A stretch of DNA of 46,064 bases from Thalassovita litoralis (GCF_900182725.1 NZ_FXTO01000026.1:1-46064); one strand, 5' to 3'. Shown: positions 32,885-40,346, numbered from the stretch's first letter. Translations and numbers: made by a program. The notes: a model not told the origin generated them from the letters alone.

Positions 32885-34076
32885 CCACTTTGGCCTCACT
32901 CTGGGTCACGAAATCCGCCCATTTCTGCATCAGCACACGCCGCTTTTCCAATAGGTCTGAACGCGCATAGCTGCGCTCCACCTTGCCCCCGAGAATATGC
33001 GCGAGTGAGGTTTCAGCCACATCATAGCTGGCCGCTTCTGTGTCCTGAACCCATGTCCGGAACGAGGTGCGGAACCCATGCAGACGCCCCTCCTCCCCCA
33101 TTTCGTTCAGCACCTTGGCAACAGCCACATCCGAGACAATCTTCTTTCCAGCCCAGCTCGACGGAAACAGAAGATTATCGCTACCTGCTGCGCTACGAGC
33201 AGCTTTAACGACCGCAAGCGCCTCAGAGGACAACGGGACGCGGAAGTCAGTGGTCAGCCCCTCTTTACCCTTCATGCGATCCGCCGGAACTGTCCAAATG
33301 TCATCTTGGATTTCATCGAACCGCGCACCGCGCACCGCATCGCTTCGCATGGCTGTCAGGATCGCAAAGCGTAGGATGAAATGGGTGGAACGCTCCATGT
33401 TCAGGCGCGCGTAGAGTGCCGGTACATCGCGCCACGAGGTTGCCGGGATCGGTTGTACCTTGTGGTTGACATGGCCGAGCATATGCCGGGCAGCATCGCA
33501 AATGAACGGGTCAATATCGTACCCGGACAACCGCGCATGGGTGATGACAATCTTGATCCTGTTTATCGCCTTCACAGCCGTGGGATGCTTCTTGTGCCAA
33601 ATCGGGAGAAGCGCGGCATGAATATCAGCCTGCGTCAGATCCGTGATCGCCTTATTGCCGATCTGCGGAATGGCGTATAGTGCCAGAGGGGACAGCCAGC
33701 GCCCCGCTTTGCCTTCATCACGGAGCATCCCTTTTCTGGCCTCAAAGGCAATCTGAACCATATCCGCGAATGTCGGGCATTCGCGGCGCTGTGCGGCGGC
33801 TTCCTCCTCAATCTGACGCTGACGTTCGGCCAGTGGGTCTTTGCCGTCTTTCAGAGCGGCAGTCCATTTGGCCCGCAGCTTCCGCGCCTCGGCCAGCGGC
33901 AGATCATCAAAGCCACCCAGCCCCATCTCCCGGCGCCTGCCCCCAAACGAATACCTGAAAACCCACTTCCCGCCGCTGACCCCGCTGACAAAGCGCAGCC
34001 CGCCACCGTCCTCCAGCTTCTCACCCGGAGCCGCCTTCTTGATTCTCATTGCCGTCAGCTTGTTCAGTGCCGCCAC
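32868..34076 (-). CDS. int: Phage/island tyrosine integrase (P4 type, DUF4102)
   Basis: A protein of about 402 residues from GTG 34076 (an ATG at 34049 and an upstream open frame to 34169 are alternatives). The N-terminal arm-binding DUF4102 domain has KKAAPGEKLEDGGGLRF and a WVFRYSFGGRRREMGLG strand. The catalytic domain shows Arg in LTAMRSDAVRGARF, HGFR and the nucleophile Tyr in LGGKVERSYARSD. It inserts circular DNA at an attachment site, usually a tRNA 3' end; a tRNA-Leu-like core lies 140 bases upstream. All active-site residues are present, so it is probably functional. Confidence 0.94.
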   Translation of the reverse strand: MAALNKLTAMRIKKAAPGEKLEDGGGLRFVSGVSGGKWVFRYSFGGRRREMGLGGFDDLPLAEARKLRAKWTAALKDGKDPLAERQRQIEEEAAAQRRECPTFADMVQIAFEARKGMLRDEGKAGRWLSPLALYAIPQIGNKAITDLTQADIHAALLPIWHKKHPTAVKAINRIKIVITHARLSGYDIDPFICDAARHMLGHVNHKVQPIPATSWRDVPALYARLNMERSTHFILRFAILTAMRSDAVRGARFDEIQDDIWTVPADRMKGKEGLTTDFRVPLSSEALAVVKAARSAAGSDNLLFPSSWAGKKIVSDVAVAKVLNEMGEEGRLHGFRTSFRTWVQDTEAASYDVAETSLAHILGGKVERSYARSDLLEKRRVLMQKWADFVTQSEAKVVKLRV

Positions 34077-34080
34077 ACCC

Positions 34081-34103
34081 AGTCCCCCAGCCAGTCCCCC
34101 AAG
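34081..34103 (+). repeat. Arm-type repeat, left of the attachment core
   Basis: Tandem AGTCCCCCAG and CAGTCCCCCAAG units. The 23-base segment recurs with one mismatch at 34290-34312, in the same orientation, on the other side of the tRNA-like core. A shared TTTTGCTAGG follows each (34136 and 34317). Confidence 0.8.
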
Positions 34104-34152
34104 AGGGGCGTTATACAGTGCTACATTTTGCACCATTTTGCTAGGAGGATAG

Positions 34153-34204
34153 GTTGCAAGATGCAACAAATAAAGGGGGAAACTTCAATTTGCTACATGT
34201 TACT
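34153..34204. promoter_or_regulatory. Operator-like palindromes by the attachment core
   Basis: GTTGCA-AGA-TGCAAC (34153-34167) is a perfect inverted repeat. TGCTACATGTTACT (34191-34204) is a variant of the phage operator. They lie in the integrase promoter region, so a phage repressor may control integrase. Confidence 0.5.
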
Positions 34205-34213
34205 ACTGCTACC

Positions 34214-34233
34214 TGGTGCGGCCGAGAAGACTC
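34214..34233 (-). other. Attachment-site core: 3' end of tRNA-Leu
   Basis: On the minus strand the 20 bases GAGTCTTCTCGGCCGCACCA equal the T-arm, acceptor strand and CCA of alphaproteobacterial tRNA-Leu (GAG-type). There is no tRNA body on either side, so this is an attachment core, not a tRNA gene. Arm repeats at 34081-34103 and 34290-34312 flank it, and the integrase and excisionase genes adjoin. Arms on both sides fit attP of a circular form; attL or attR would have arms on one side only. Confidence 0.7.
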
Positions 34234-34289
34234 AATTATAATACATAAGAGTTTGATTAATAGAAATAAAAAAACGGGAGACTGATCTT

Positions 34290-34312
34290 AGTCCCCCAGC
34301 TAGTCCCCCAAG
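34290..34312 (+). repeat. Arm-type repeat, right of the attachment core
   Basis: AGTCCCCCAG and TAGTCCCCCAAG in tandem, the partner of 34081-34103. The AT-rich segment 34234-34289 between it and the core suits a bent attachment site. Confidence 0.8.
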
Positions 34313-34321
34313 TAACTTTTG

Positions 34322-34519
34322 CTAGGCAGCCGCACCGGATTCAAACAGTGCCTCGATTTCTTCGACCTTGAGCATCGAAGATCCAAGCACTTCATATTTG
34401 GTCAACTTCCCCGCCTTGATCAGCCTGTCAAACTTCCACCGGCTGGTATCGTACATCTTGGCTGCAGTAGCGAGTTTCACATATTTCGGCTTTTCGGCAT
34501 TCTTATTTTCGATGCTCAT
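34322..34519 (-). CDS. Excisionase-like HTH protein
   Basis: A 65-residue MerR-like/HTH_17 protein (YVKLATAAKMYDTSRWKFDR, then LIKAGKLTKYEVLGSS). Small HTH_17 proteins next to integrase genes act as recombination directionality factors. ATG 34519 overlaps the stop of the methyltransferase gene (ATGA), which decides the start. Ten bases separate its end from the right arm repeat of the attachment site. Confidence 0.75.
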   Translation of the reverse strand: MSIENKNAEKPKYVKLATAAKMYDTSRWKFDRLIKAGKLTKYEVLGSSMLKVEEIEALFESGAAA

Positions 34520-35202
34520 AGCAGCTCCCCTTGTCGTCCATCCTTGCGATCCAGAAAGCGCAGGACCGTTTCCTGTTCGCTCAAAGCCCGGTCCCAGATG
34601 AACCAAGCGTTGCGCTGCGGCGGTGCGCCGTCGCCGGTAAAGTCAATCTTCCAGCGGCAGACGTAGACCCGGCTGATTGGATGGCGCGCCAAGAGCGGCG
34701 CCAACCCGGCTGCGGCAGGCCAGTCCCAGTTCAGCAGCATGGCCAGATAATCGCATCCGATGTTCAGCGCATGAGACAGCCACCGGCCCTGCCCGTCCCG
34801 CGCATTGATTTCCTTGTAAGGAGGGTTCGTCACCATCGCCTTAGCCTGCGCGGTATCGTAATCATAGAAGCTGCGGATCGTTGCGCCGGGCCAACCACGA
34901 TCAACCATGTCCGACGCAATAACAGGCAGGCCGAATGCCTCGATTTCACGGGCCATCGCACCATCGCCACAGGCCGGTTCCCACACCGCCCCAAGCTGAC
35001 GTAGCCGCTGACCTTCTACCGCTAACAGCGCGCGTGTTGGCTCTGGTGGCGTCGGATAGAAATCATCTTTCTCGCGCGCCTTCGGATTTTTCGCAGTTTT
35101 TCCGGTCGACCTGAACAAGCCGGACGCTGACGGCGCAGCCTTGGAGCAACCACAATCTTGCCCATGCGCTGCTGACATGCAGCATGGTTCATCTGCACTC
35201 AT
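34516..35202 (-). CDS. Phage N6-adenine DNA methyltransferase
   Basis: A 228-residue protein from ATG 35202. The AdoMet motif is WEPACGDGAMA and the catalytic motif NPPY, typical of N6-adenine or N4-cytosine amino-methyltransferases. Before these is DDFYPTPPEPTRALL, common in phage methyltransferases. The Cys-rich N-terminus (CCMSAAHGQDCGCSK) is unusual. It overlaps a 27-codon gene upstream and the excisionase gene downstream. It probably protects element DNA from restriction. Confidence 0.85.
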   Translation of the reverse strand: MSADEPCCMSAAHGQDCGCSKAAPSASGLFRSTGKTAKNPKAREKDDFYPTPPEPTRALLAVEGQRLRQLGAVWEPACGDGAMAREIEAFGLPVIASDMVDRGWPGATIRSFYDYDTAQAKAMVTNPPYKEINARDGQGRWLSHALNIGCDYLAMLLNWDWPAAAGLAPLLARHPISRVYVCRWKIDFTGDGAPPQRNAWFIWDRALSEQETVLRFLDRKDGRQGELL

Positions 35203-35282
35203 CCCGGCACCTCGTTCCACTCGCGACCGTCCAGCAGCGCCCGGATCATCTGGCCGGAAAACAGGATTGGTTTGTCAGTCAT
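35199..35282 (-). CDS. 27-residue phage peptide, shortened relative of a common phage protein
   Basis: The frame starts TDKPILFSGQMIRALLDGRE and ends WNEVPG. Its start is that of a widespread phage protein (DKPILFSGPMIRALL...GRKTQTRR) which is normally far longer. The gene overlaps the cytosine methyltransferase stop by eight bases and its own stop overlaps the next ATG, so it sits exactly in an operon slot despite being tiny. The same ending (EWNEVP) appears at 6549-6698. Confidence 0.6.
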   Translation of the reverse strand: MTDKPILFSGQMIRALLDGREWNEVPG

Positions 35283-36663
35283 GATCGTCGTCCCATTTTT
35301 CAACTTCGGCGATGCGCTCACCGATCCATTCTGCACAGTTCACGGCCCAGCTATTCCCAAGCGCCTTGTAGCGCGGCCCGTCAGGGCACATGTCTGCGGG
35401 CTTTCCGCGATAAGGAATGCGGGTGAAATCGTCTGGAAAGCCCATGAGGCGTTCGCACTCTCTGGGGGTCAGGCGGCGCACAGCCCAAGGCTGAGCGATA
35501 TAGCTGCGTGACGATCCACCAGAAGCGGCCCGAATATTCGCCGTATCATGCGGCCCTTCGGGCATAGCGCCGCCCTCACGGCCACGCAGATCGAATGCGA
35601 CAGCAGCATGCCCACCAGCGTTCTGATGGCTGCCTAAATGCCCCATGCTGCGAAGCGGTGGATGCGAACCATCTTGTGCAAACTGAACTTCTGTACCCTT
35701 GCAGTCGAAGGCAACCGCTTGAGCTACGCTGCGGGCCTCCAGCGTGTAGGACGCACCGTCTTGCCGAAACCCTGCCCCATCCGGACCTGTATCCGGGTTT
35801 TCACTCACAGCGCGTTCTTGGATCGCAACTGGCACCAGCGGTGCGCCTCGACCTGTACCGTCTTCACTGGCATCGAAGCCTTCACCACGCAGCCCGTGAG
35901 CAACAATCGGGGCTTCATGATTGCAGGTCAGCGTTGGCCCATGACCAAACGCAATCTCAGCCCCGCCTTGGCCATGTGCCATTGAGATCAGGCGTCCTTC
36001 TGGGCAGTCTTTCCCGCTACAGCCTCCAGTGCTAGCCGTAAGGCCTGCGGCAACAGCTTTCCCCGTTTTCCGGCGCGGCGCAGGATTCCCAGACAGGCTT
36101 TCGCGGTCAAATAATACCGCTGCGGCACGTCGCCAGTCTCCAAGATATCCGACAACGAACACACGACGTCGCCGTTGAGGCACTGCAAGGGAGAAGCAGC
36201 GTGTTCGCACGTACTGAGCGTCAAGAACTCGGTAGGCGGCCCCATACCCGAGTTGCCCCAACATCCCGAGGAAGGCACCAAAGTCCCGTCCTTTGTTGCT
36301 CGACAGGACGCCGGGGACGTTCTCCCAAACCAACCAGCGGGGGCGATACCTTTCTGCAATAGCGCCAAAGGTGAGCATGAGATTGCCCCTTGGGTCAGCC
36401 AACCCCATTCTAAGCCCCGCAACACTGAAGGATTGGCAGGGTGTACCTCCTGCGAGAACATCGACAGCTGCATCCGGCCACTCCTTGAATTTCGTCATAT
36501 CGCCCCAATTCGGAACTGCGGGATAGTGGTGGGCCAGTACTGCACAGGGAAACCGATCAATCTCACTGAACGCCACCGGCACCCAGCCCAATGGGTGCCA
36601 CGCCTGCGTTGCCGCCTCGATGCCGGAACATACCGACAAATAACGAAGGGCCTCACCGCTCAC
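35275..36663 (-). CDS. dcm: Phage C5-cytosine DNA methyltransferase
   Basis: A 462-residue Dcm-type enzyme. Motifs in order: I (LSVCSGIEAATQAW), IV with catalytic Cys (GGTPCQSFSVAG), VI (WENVPG), VIII (QRRRRVFVVG), a long Gly-rich variable region with the target-recognition domain, IX (RRLTPRECERLMGFPDDFT) and X (YKALGNSWAV). The variable region of about 190 residues is large and contains several histidine/glycine-rich repeats. It forms an operon with the upstream 95-residue protein gene (ATGA overlap) and the downstream peptide and adenine methyltransferase. No matching endonuclease is present, so protection of element DNA is likely. Confidence 0.92.
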   Translation of the reverse strand: MSGEALRYLSVCSGIEAATQAWHPLGWVPVAFSEIDRFPCAVLAHHYPAVPNWGDMTKFKEWPDAAVDVLAGGTPCQSFSVAGLRMGLADPRGNLMLTFGAIAERYRPRWLVWENVPGVLSSNKGRDFGAFLGMLGQLGYGAAYRVLDAQYVRTRCFSLAVPQRRRRVFVVGYLGDWRRAAAVLFDRESLSGNPAPRRKTGKAVAAGLTASTGGCSGKDCPEGRLISMAHGQGGAEIAFGHGPTLTCNHEAPIVAHGLRGEGFDASEDGTGRGAPLVPVAIQERAVSENPDTGPDGAGFRQDGASYTLEARSVAQAVAFDCKGTEVQFAQDGSHPPLRSMGHLGSHQNAGGHAAVAFDLRGREGGAMPEGPHDTANIRAASGGSSRSYIAQPWAVRRLTPRECERLMGFPDDFTRIPYRGKPADMCPDGPRYKALGNSWAVNCAEWIGERIAEVEKWDDDHD

Positions 36664-36947
36664 TGCTTAACCACCCCGTCAGCCTGCGACTGCGCAACGC
36701 CGATCAGGATTTCTGCCCCGTCAATCAATGTGCCCAAGGTTTCCTTGAGCGATTCCTTGCTAACGCCACAGCCGATCAGGAAAACCAAAACCGGATAGAT
36801 AGCCCGCACACCTCGCTCAACTCCATTGCGGTCATATCCGTATATTTTTGCGAGTTTTTCCGCAGCGCCTAAGACCTGTGGATCAATGGCTTCAACGACG
36901 AAGTTTGCCTGTAGATTGTCCGCACTTTGCATCTTGCATGTGTCCAT
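36660..36947 (-). CDS. Hypothetical phage early protein
   Basis: A 95-residue, mainly helical protein (AAEKLAKIYGYDRNGVERG, then YPVLVFLIGCGVSKESLKET). It is the first gene of the minus-strand early operon that runs to the excisionase. Operator-like repeats lie directly upstream at 36956-36996. No family recognised. Confidence 0.6.
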   Translation of the reverse strand: MDTCKMQSADNLQANFVVEAIDPQVLGAAEKLAKIYGYDRNGVERGVRAIYPVLVFLIGCGVSKESLKETLGTLIDGAEILIGVAQSQADGVVKQ

Positions 36948-36955
36948 TCAAATTA

Positions 36956-36996
36956 TTGCATTATCGCAAATTTACTACTATTTGCTACCTGTTGCA
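36956..36996. promoter_or_regulatory. Phage operator sites upstream of the methyltransferase operon
   Basis: TTGCATTATCGCAA (36956-36969) and TGCTACCTGTTGCA (36983-36996) are both close to sites in the CI/Cro intergenic region at 37849-37871. The interval 36997-37274 has only weak short frames; I support no gene there. Confidence 0.6.
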
Positions 36997-37274
36997 ATGC
37001 GGATATTTTCAGACTATGCCCCGAACCGAGGCCACACCGAGAACAATAGCACCGTCAGCGCACCATTGATTCGTGATGCAGATGAGGCGGAAGACAGGGG
37101 GGAAACCAATGAGCCAGATCACGTTCGATATGCTAAATTGTTGTACTTCAACGCATTCAGCACCAACGCGAACCATTCCCGCCAACGTAGCATCCGCAGA
37201 TTGCCAAACAATCGTGTTCTGGTTATGTTCTCAAAAGAGTGTTGTACTTGGGATTTGATGGCGGAGAGGAAAAT

Positions 37275-37532
37275 ATGGGTTCGACAGCAACACGTAATGC
37301 CCGCCACCAGAACACAGCACTGGATGCTGCATCCGAGGACGAGCTTGAATTTATGCAGTTAATTCGACAAATGAATAAAGAACAGCGCGAGAGACTTATT
37401 CGCGAGGGGTTGTCTTTCCAAGCACTACCCGAGCCATGTCGAGCCACGCTTTCCGCTGCTCTTTCGTCATTGACCGGAAGCCCTCAAGAAGCAGCCGTTC
37501 CTCGTCCAGCTCAGGTGCGGCAAAATCAATGA
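37275..37532 (+). CDS. Small protein convergent with the CI-like gene
   Basis: An 85-residue protein from ATG 37275 behind GGAGAGG. A helical acidic core (ASEDELEFMQLIRQMNKEQR) is clear; the rest overlaps the 3' part of the CI-like gene on the other strand for 137 bases. The core MNKEQRERLI resembles MTKEQRKAWL in that same repressor, so it may be a regulator-related helix. Real, but the C-terminal part is uncertain. Confidence 0.5.
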   Translation: MGSTATRNARHQNTALDAASEDELEFMQLIRQMNKEQRERLIREGLSFQALPEPCRATLSAALSSLTGSPQEAAVPRPAQVRQNQ

Positions 37533-37707
37533 GTTCGGTTGGATCAACGCTTAGCGCCTCAGCAATGGCCTTTTGTCGTGCTGCGCTAAGGTTTCTGGTG
37601 CCGTTTTCGATCTGAGCAAGGTACGGCCTGGACAGCCCCACGGCATCCGCCAGATCACCTTGGGATACCCCCAATGACTTGCGTACATCTGCGATCTTAA
37701 TCCGCAT
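37396..37707 (-). CDS. CI-like XRE phage repressor (short form)
   Basis: A 103-residue protein from ATG 37707 behind GAGGGG. The XRE HTH covers residues 1-55 (KSLGVSQGDLADAVGLSRPYLAQIE then NGTRNLSAARQKAIAEAL, in two parts). A short helical tail replaces the peptidase-like dimer domain of lambda CI, so SOS cleavage is not expected. It is divergent from a Cro-like gene with operator palindromes between them, the layout of a lysogeny switch. Confidence 0.85.
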   Translation of the reverse strand: MRIKIADVRKSLGVSQGDLADAVGLSRPYLAQIENGTRNLSAARQKAIAEALSVDPTELIDFAAPELDEERLLLEGFRSMTKEQRKAWLDMARVVLGKTTPRE

Positions 37708-37848
37708 AATAATCCCCTCATCTGCTGGCGCTTGAGCCGATTGCATAATCAATGCCCGCTCGATTTTTTATGTGCCTGCTTCCGTAGAGACTTGGATTTA
37801 GATTCCAGCTTTATCAACCCCCAACGCGGTTTTGGGTTGACCGGATAT

Positions 37849-37871
37849 TGCAACCTGTTGCATAACGCAAC
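37849..37871. promoter_or_regulatory. Operators of the CI/Cro-like switch
   Basis: A perfect TGCAAC-CT-GTTGCA palindrome (37849-37862) overlaps GTTGC-ATAAC-GCAAC (37857-37871), four bases before the Cro-like ATG. The first matches the site at 7801-7814. Confidence 0.7.
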
Positions 37872-37874
37872 ACT

Positions 37875-38081
37875 ATGAACATATCCACGTATGTGGAGAG
37901 GCGCCCCGAGCTTTCGCACCGCGAGATTGCTGCGCAGCTGGGTATTTCACGCCCCTTCCTAACCCAACTCCTGAACGGCAGTCGAGGCCCATCAAGGGCC
38001 ACGATTTTACATATTGAGAAAGCCAGTGGCGGCGAAATTGATGTGGCTTCGTGGTTCCCCATGCCCGCTGCCGCGCCCTAA
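37875..38081 (+). CDS. Cro/YdaS-like HTH protein
   Basis: A 68-residue HTH protein (ELSHREIAAQLGISRPFLTQ, then LLNGSRGPSRATILHIEKAS) ending in the WFPMP-type tail typical of YdaS-like Cro repressors. It begins the rightward early operon and is divergent from the CI-like gene. The start is fixed by the operators directly upstream. Bases 38082-38242 hold no gene I can support. Confidence 0.85.
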   Translation: MNISTYVERRPELSHREIAAQLGISRPFLTQLLNGSRGPSRATILHIEKASGGEIDVASWFPMPAAAP

Positions 38082-38242
38082 TCCCCCGCCGACCTTCAAG
38101 CCCGCTCGATGAGGGCTTCCAAACGGGTGATGTCAGGTGTGCGGGGGGCCGAGAGGCGTAGCTTCAGCACCTAATCATTCGATCATGCGGATGGCCCGTC
38201 CGAGAGCCTTGCGGCAGGGCACATCAACAAAGGCAAGAGCCA

Positions 38243-38428
38243 ATGACGACACTCACTGATCACGGCAGAAAATGGGCATTGCGACGCGTTTCAGCGATCA
38301 CATCGCTTGAAGAACTGGAACTCCGGATAGGTGAGTTTTCGGATTTGGTACTGTCAGACCCAGAAGTGTCCGCAGCAATATTGAAATGTCGCCAACGGCT
38401 CATGAAGCATGCGGGGCGTCGGAAATGA
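38243..38428 (+). CDS. Small hypothetical phage protein
   Basis: A 61-residue helical protein (SLEELELRIGEFSDLVLSD). Its stop overlaps the start of the next gene (ATGA), so it belongs to the rightward early operon. No family recognised. Confidence 0.55.
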   Translation: MTTLTDHGRKWALRRVSAITSLEELELRIGEFSDLVLSDPEVSAAILKCRQRLMKHAGRRK

Positions 38429-38826
38429 CGCAGCGCATGACGGCGACCGAATTTCTGTCGTCACACCACAAGGGTACGACAAAAGGCAAGAAGACCAGAC
38501 CCAACAAGTTCGGCGCCAAAAAAACGACCGTCGACGGCATCACATTCGACAGCGAACATGAAGCCAAACGCTATCGCGAACTGAAAACGCTGGAACGCGC
38601 AGGCCTCATATCCGACCTGTCGTTACAGGTCATAATTCCTCTGATCGGAGCAAATGGAGAGCAGCTGCGCGGCGAAAGCGGGCGCAAGCTGACATACCGG
38701 GCAGATTTCAAATATTGCGACGATGGCAAAACCATCATCGAGGACGCGAAAGGCACAAAGACCAAGGATTACCTCCTGAAAAAGTCAATCTTGGCCGCTC
38801 AGGGTATCGAGATTGTCGAGGTCTGA
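38425..38826 (+). CDS. DUF1064-family phage nuclease-like protein
   Basis: A 133-residue protein from ATG 38425. NKFGAKKTTVDGITFDSEHE and AKRYRELKTLERAGLISDL, then YRADFKY and IIEDAKGTKTKDYLLKK, are the hallmarks of DUF1064. The E, D and ExK-like residues resemble a PD-(D/E)xK nuclease fold, so a Holliday-junction or replication nuclease role is plausible. It lies just before the replication protein gene. Confidence 0.82.
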   Translation: MTQRMTATEFLSSHHKGTTKGKKTRPNKFGAKKTTVDGITFDSEHEAKRYRELKTLERAGLISDLSLQVIIPLIGANGEQLRGESGRKLTYRADFKYCDDGKTIIEDAKGTKTKDYLLKKSILAAQGIEIVEV

Positions 38827-38827
38827 T

Positions 38828-39586
38828 GTGTCAGTTGGTTGGATCAGAATTGAGCGTAAACTATTCGATCACCAGTTCTTTGATGACGAACCAATGTCAG
38901 AGCGCGAGGCATGGATTTGCATGCTCACCCGCGCCGCGTGGGAAAACACCCAACACCGGGTTGGGACGCAGATGCTAAATGTGCCGCGCGGGGCATTCTA
39001 CTGTACGCAGCGCGACATGGCGCAGACGTTCGGGTGGAAGTCTCATCATAGAGTGCAGGGTTTCTGGTCGCGATTGACAGACGCCGAGATGATTGAAGTC
39101 CGTTCTGCGCCCCGCAAAAAATGCCTGGTCATCATTCGCAATTACGAAATGTACCAGTCTCAATATCGCCAAGAACAGCAGCCCACCGAAACACACCTAA
39201 AAGTCATCAAAACCGACCCACCAGCCGCGCAGTCATCCGACATGGAGCGGCGAGAGAGGCTATTGGTCGCGATGGGATTGAACCCGATGGGGCGAACGCC
39301 CAGCGGGCGAACGTTCGGCACGGTCAATGACATGTTTGAGGCAAGCAAATGGTCCGCCGACCTTGGCTTGAGCTTAGACGAGCAGTTGGCGGTGATCGGC
39401 GAAATAACGGCGCACCGGGCGCGCGCCGGTGAGCCACCACCAACCTCATTCAAATTCTACACACAGCCTATGGCGAGATACGCCGCGCTGAAGAACGGGC
39501 CGAAGCTGGAGCCAGACGCCAAGGGCACAGCAACGAATGCGACAGGCAGACCTAAGATCAGAGCAAAAGCAAAAAACGGAATTTGA
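38828..39586 (+). CDS. Phage replication-initiation-like protein
   Basis: A 252-residue protein from GTG 38828, one base after the DUF1064 stop. The N-terminal half is a winged-helix domain (VGWIRIERKLFDHQFF, EREAWICMLTRAAWENTQ, GWKSHHRVQGFWSRLTDAEM) like DnaD/phage-O-type initiators. The C-terminal half is helical with a basic Pro/Lys-rich end. It is followed by a further helical protein gene with one base between. It is the best candidate for replication of a circular form, though no origin was identified inside it. Confidence 0.7.
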   Translation: MSVGWIRIERKLFDHQFFDDEPMSEREAWICMLTRAAWENTQHRVGTQMLNVPRGAFYCTQRDMAQTFGWKSHHRVQGFWSRLTDAEMIEVRSAPRKKCLVIIRNYEMYQSQYRQEQQPTETHLKVIKTDPPAAQSSDMERRERLLVAMGLNPMGRTPSGRTFGTVNDMFEASKWSADLGLSLDEQLAVIGEITAHRARAGEPPPTSFKFYTQPMARYAALKNGPKLEPDAKGTATNATGRPKIRAKAKNGI

Positions 39587-39587
39587 C

Positions 39588-40160
39588 ATGCCAGCCAACA
39601 GGCACGACGCCTTGGAAGACAGGTTTAACGCTTTCCTGGATCGTTACACCCCTCCCCGGAATCTAATCAGCAACGAAACTGCGCTTCAGGACGAGGCCGA
39701 CACGCTCATGACAGCGTTCCTCAAATACGCCCCGACCGACAACTATCAGGATTGGGCAGACCAAATATTCTATGAGTTGGCGCTGATCATGAAAACGCGC
39801 GCATGGCCATCCGCGCGGGAAATATCGGAAGCAGCATCTGTGCTGCAAAAGAAAATGATCGGCAATGAAAGTCGCAGGGGTACTCCGCATAAATTCGATA
39901 CCGACGCCATAATGGCGGACAGGATCAAGCGTGGCGGACCTGTCGCAGAAACATACCTGTGGGGGCGGCAGGCCGTGAATCTGCTGCGGAAGGGGCATGT
40001 CACGCCCGCAGAGATCCAGCAGGTCCGGGATATGTACGTGCGATCCGCAAAGGCGACATACGGGGACACACGCACATCGCAGATGGTGGCCCATCTGATG
40101 GAGCTACATGCCAAAGCTGAACGTATCGCAGAAGCCGAGGCACACAATGCCGATACATGA
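39588..40160 (+). CDS. Hypothetical phage protein, replication operon
   Basis: A 190-residue mostly helical protein from ATG 39588. It contains DNYQDWADQIFYELALIMKT and a mid-part TYLWGRQAVNLLRKGHVTPA. It follows the replication protein gene by one base, the position where phages often encode a helicase loader. No Walker motif is seen, so it is not a DnaC-type ATPase; an accessory replication role is possible. Confidence 0.65.
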   Translation: MPANRHDALEDRFNAFLDRYTPPRNLISNETALQDEADTLMTAFLKYAPTDNYQDWADQIFYELALIMKTRAWPSAREISEAASVLQKKMIGNESRRGTPHKFDTDAIMADRIKRGGPVAETYLWGRQAVNLLRKGHVTPAEIQQVRDMYVRSAKATYGDTRTSQMVAHLMELHAKAERIAEAEAHNADT

Positions 40161-40320
40161 TGTGTCAGCCTCAGAAGGCAGAGGAGGCACGCCCCGCATG
40201 CTTGCGATCTGCGACAACTGTGGCTTCGAGCAGCGCGTGACGTTCGCGGAGCATCGCGCGGGTGAGGCCAAACTTGGCAAAGCAATGGCCCGCACCGCAC
40301 GAGCACCTGCCATCACATAA
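40147..40320 (+). CDS. Zinc-ribbon-like small phage protein, probably truncated
   Basis: A 57-residue protein from ATG 40147, overlapping the previous stop by 14 bases. GRGGTPRMLAICDNCGFEQR holds one CxxC pair. Related phage proteins have a second CxxC near the C-terminus which is missing here, so the 3' end is probably lost. A strong hairpin follows at its stop. Confidence 0.6.
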   Translation: MPIHDVSASEGRGGTPRMLAICDNCGFEQRVTFAEHRAGEAKLGKAMARTARAPAIT

Positions 40321-40346
40321 GAAGCCCATATTTTCTGGGCTTCTTA
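40318..40346. terminator. Terminator hairpin at the end of the early operon
   Basis: TAAGAAGCCCA and TGGGCTTCTTA form a perfect 11-bp stem around a seven-base loop. It begins within the stop codon of the preceding gene. It separates the early genes from the tail genes; 40347-40513 shows nothing further that I can support. Confidence 0.75.

Noticed and set aside
34214-34233. A tRNA-Leu gene
   Set aside because: Only the last 20 bases of the tRNA are present; there is no D-arm, anticodon or 5' acceptor strand next to it.
37109-37258. A 49-codon plus-strand frame (MSQITFDMLNCC) upstream of the small gene at 37275
   Set aside because: It has a G-rich stretch before its ATG, but its Cys/Thr/Ser-rich composition and lack of any family do not support a gene.
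36826-37362. A 178-codon plus-strand frame over the divergent phage promoter
   Set aside because: It covers the operators and overlaps the start of the minus-strand operon; no family and no plausible start signal.
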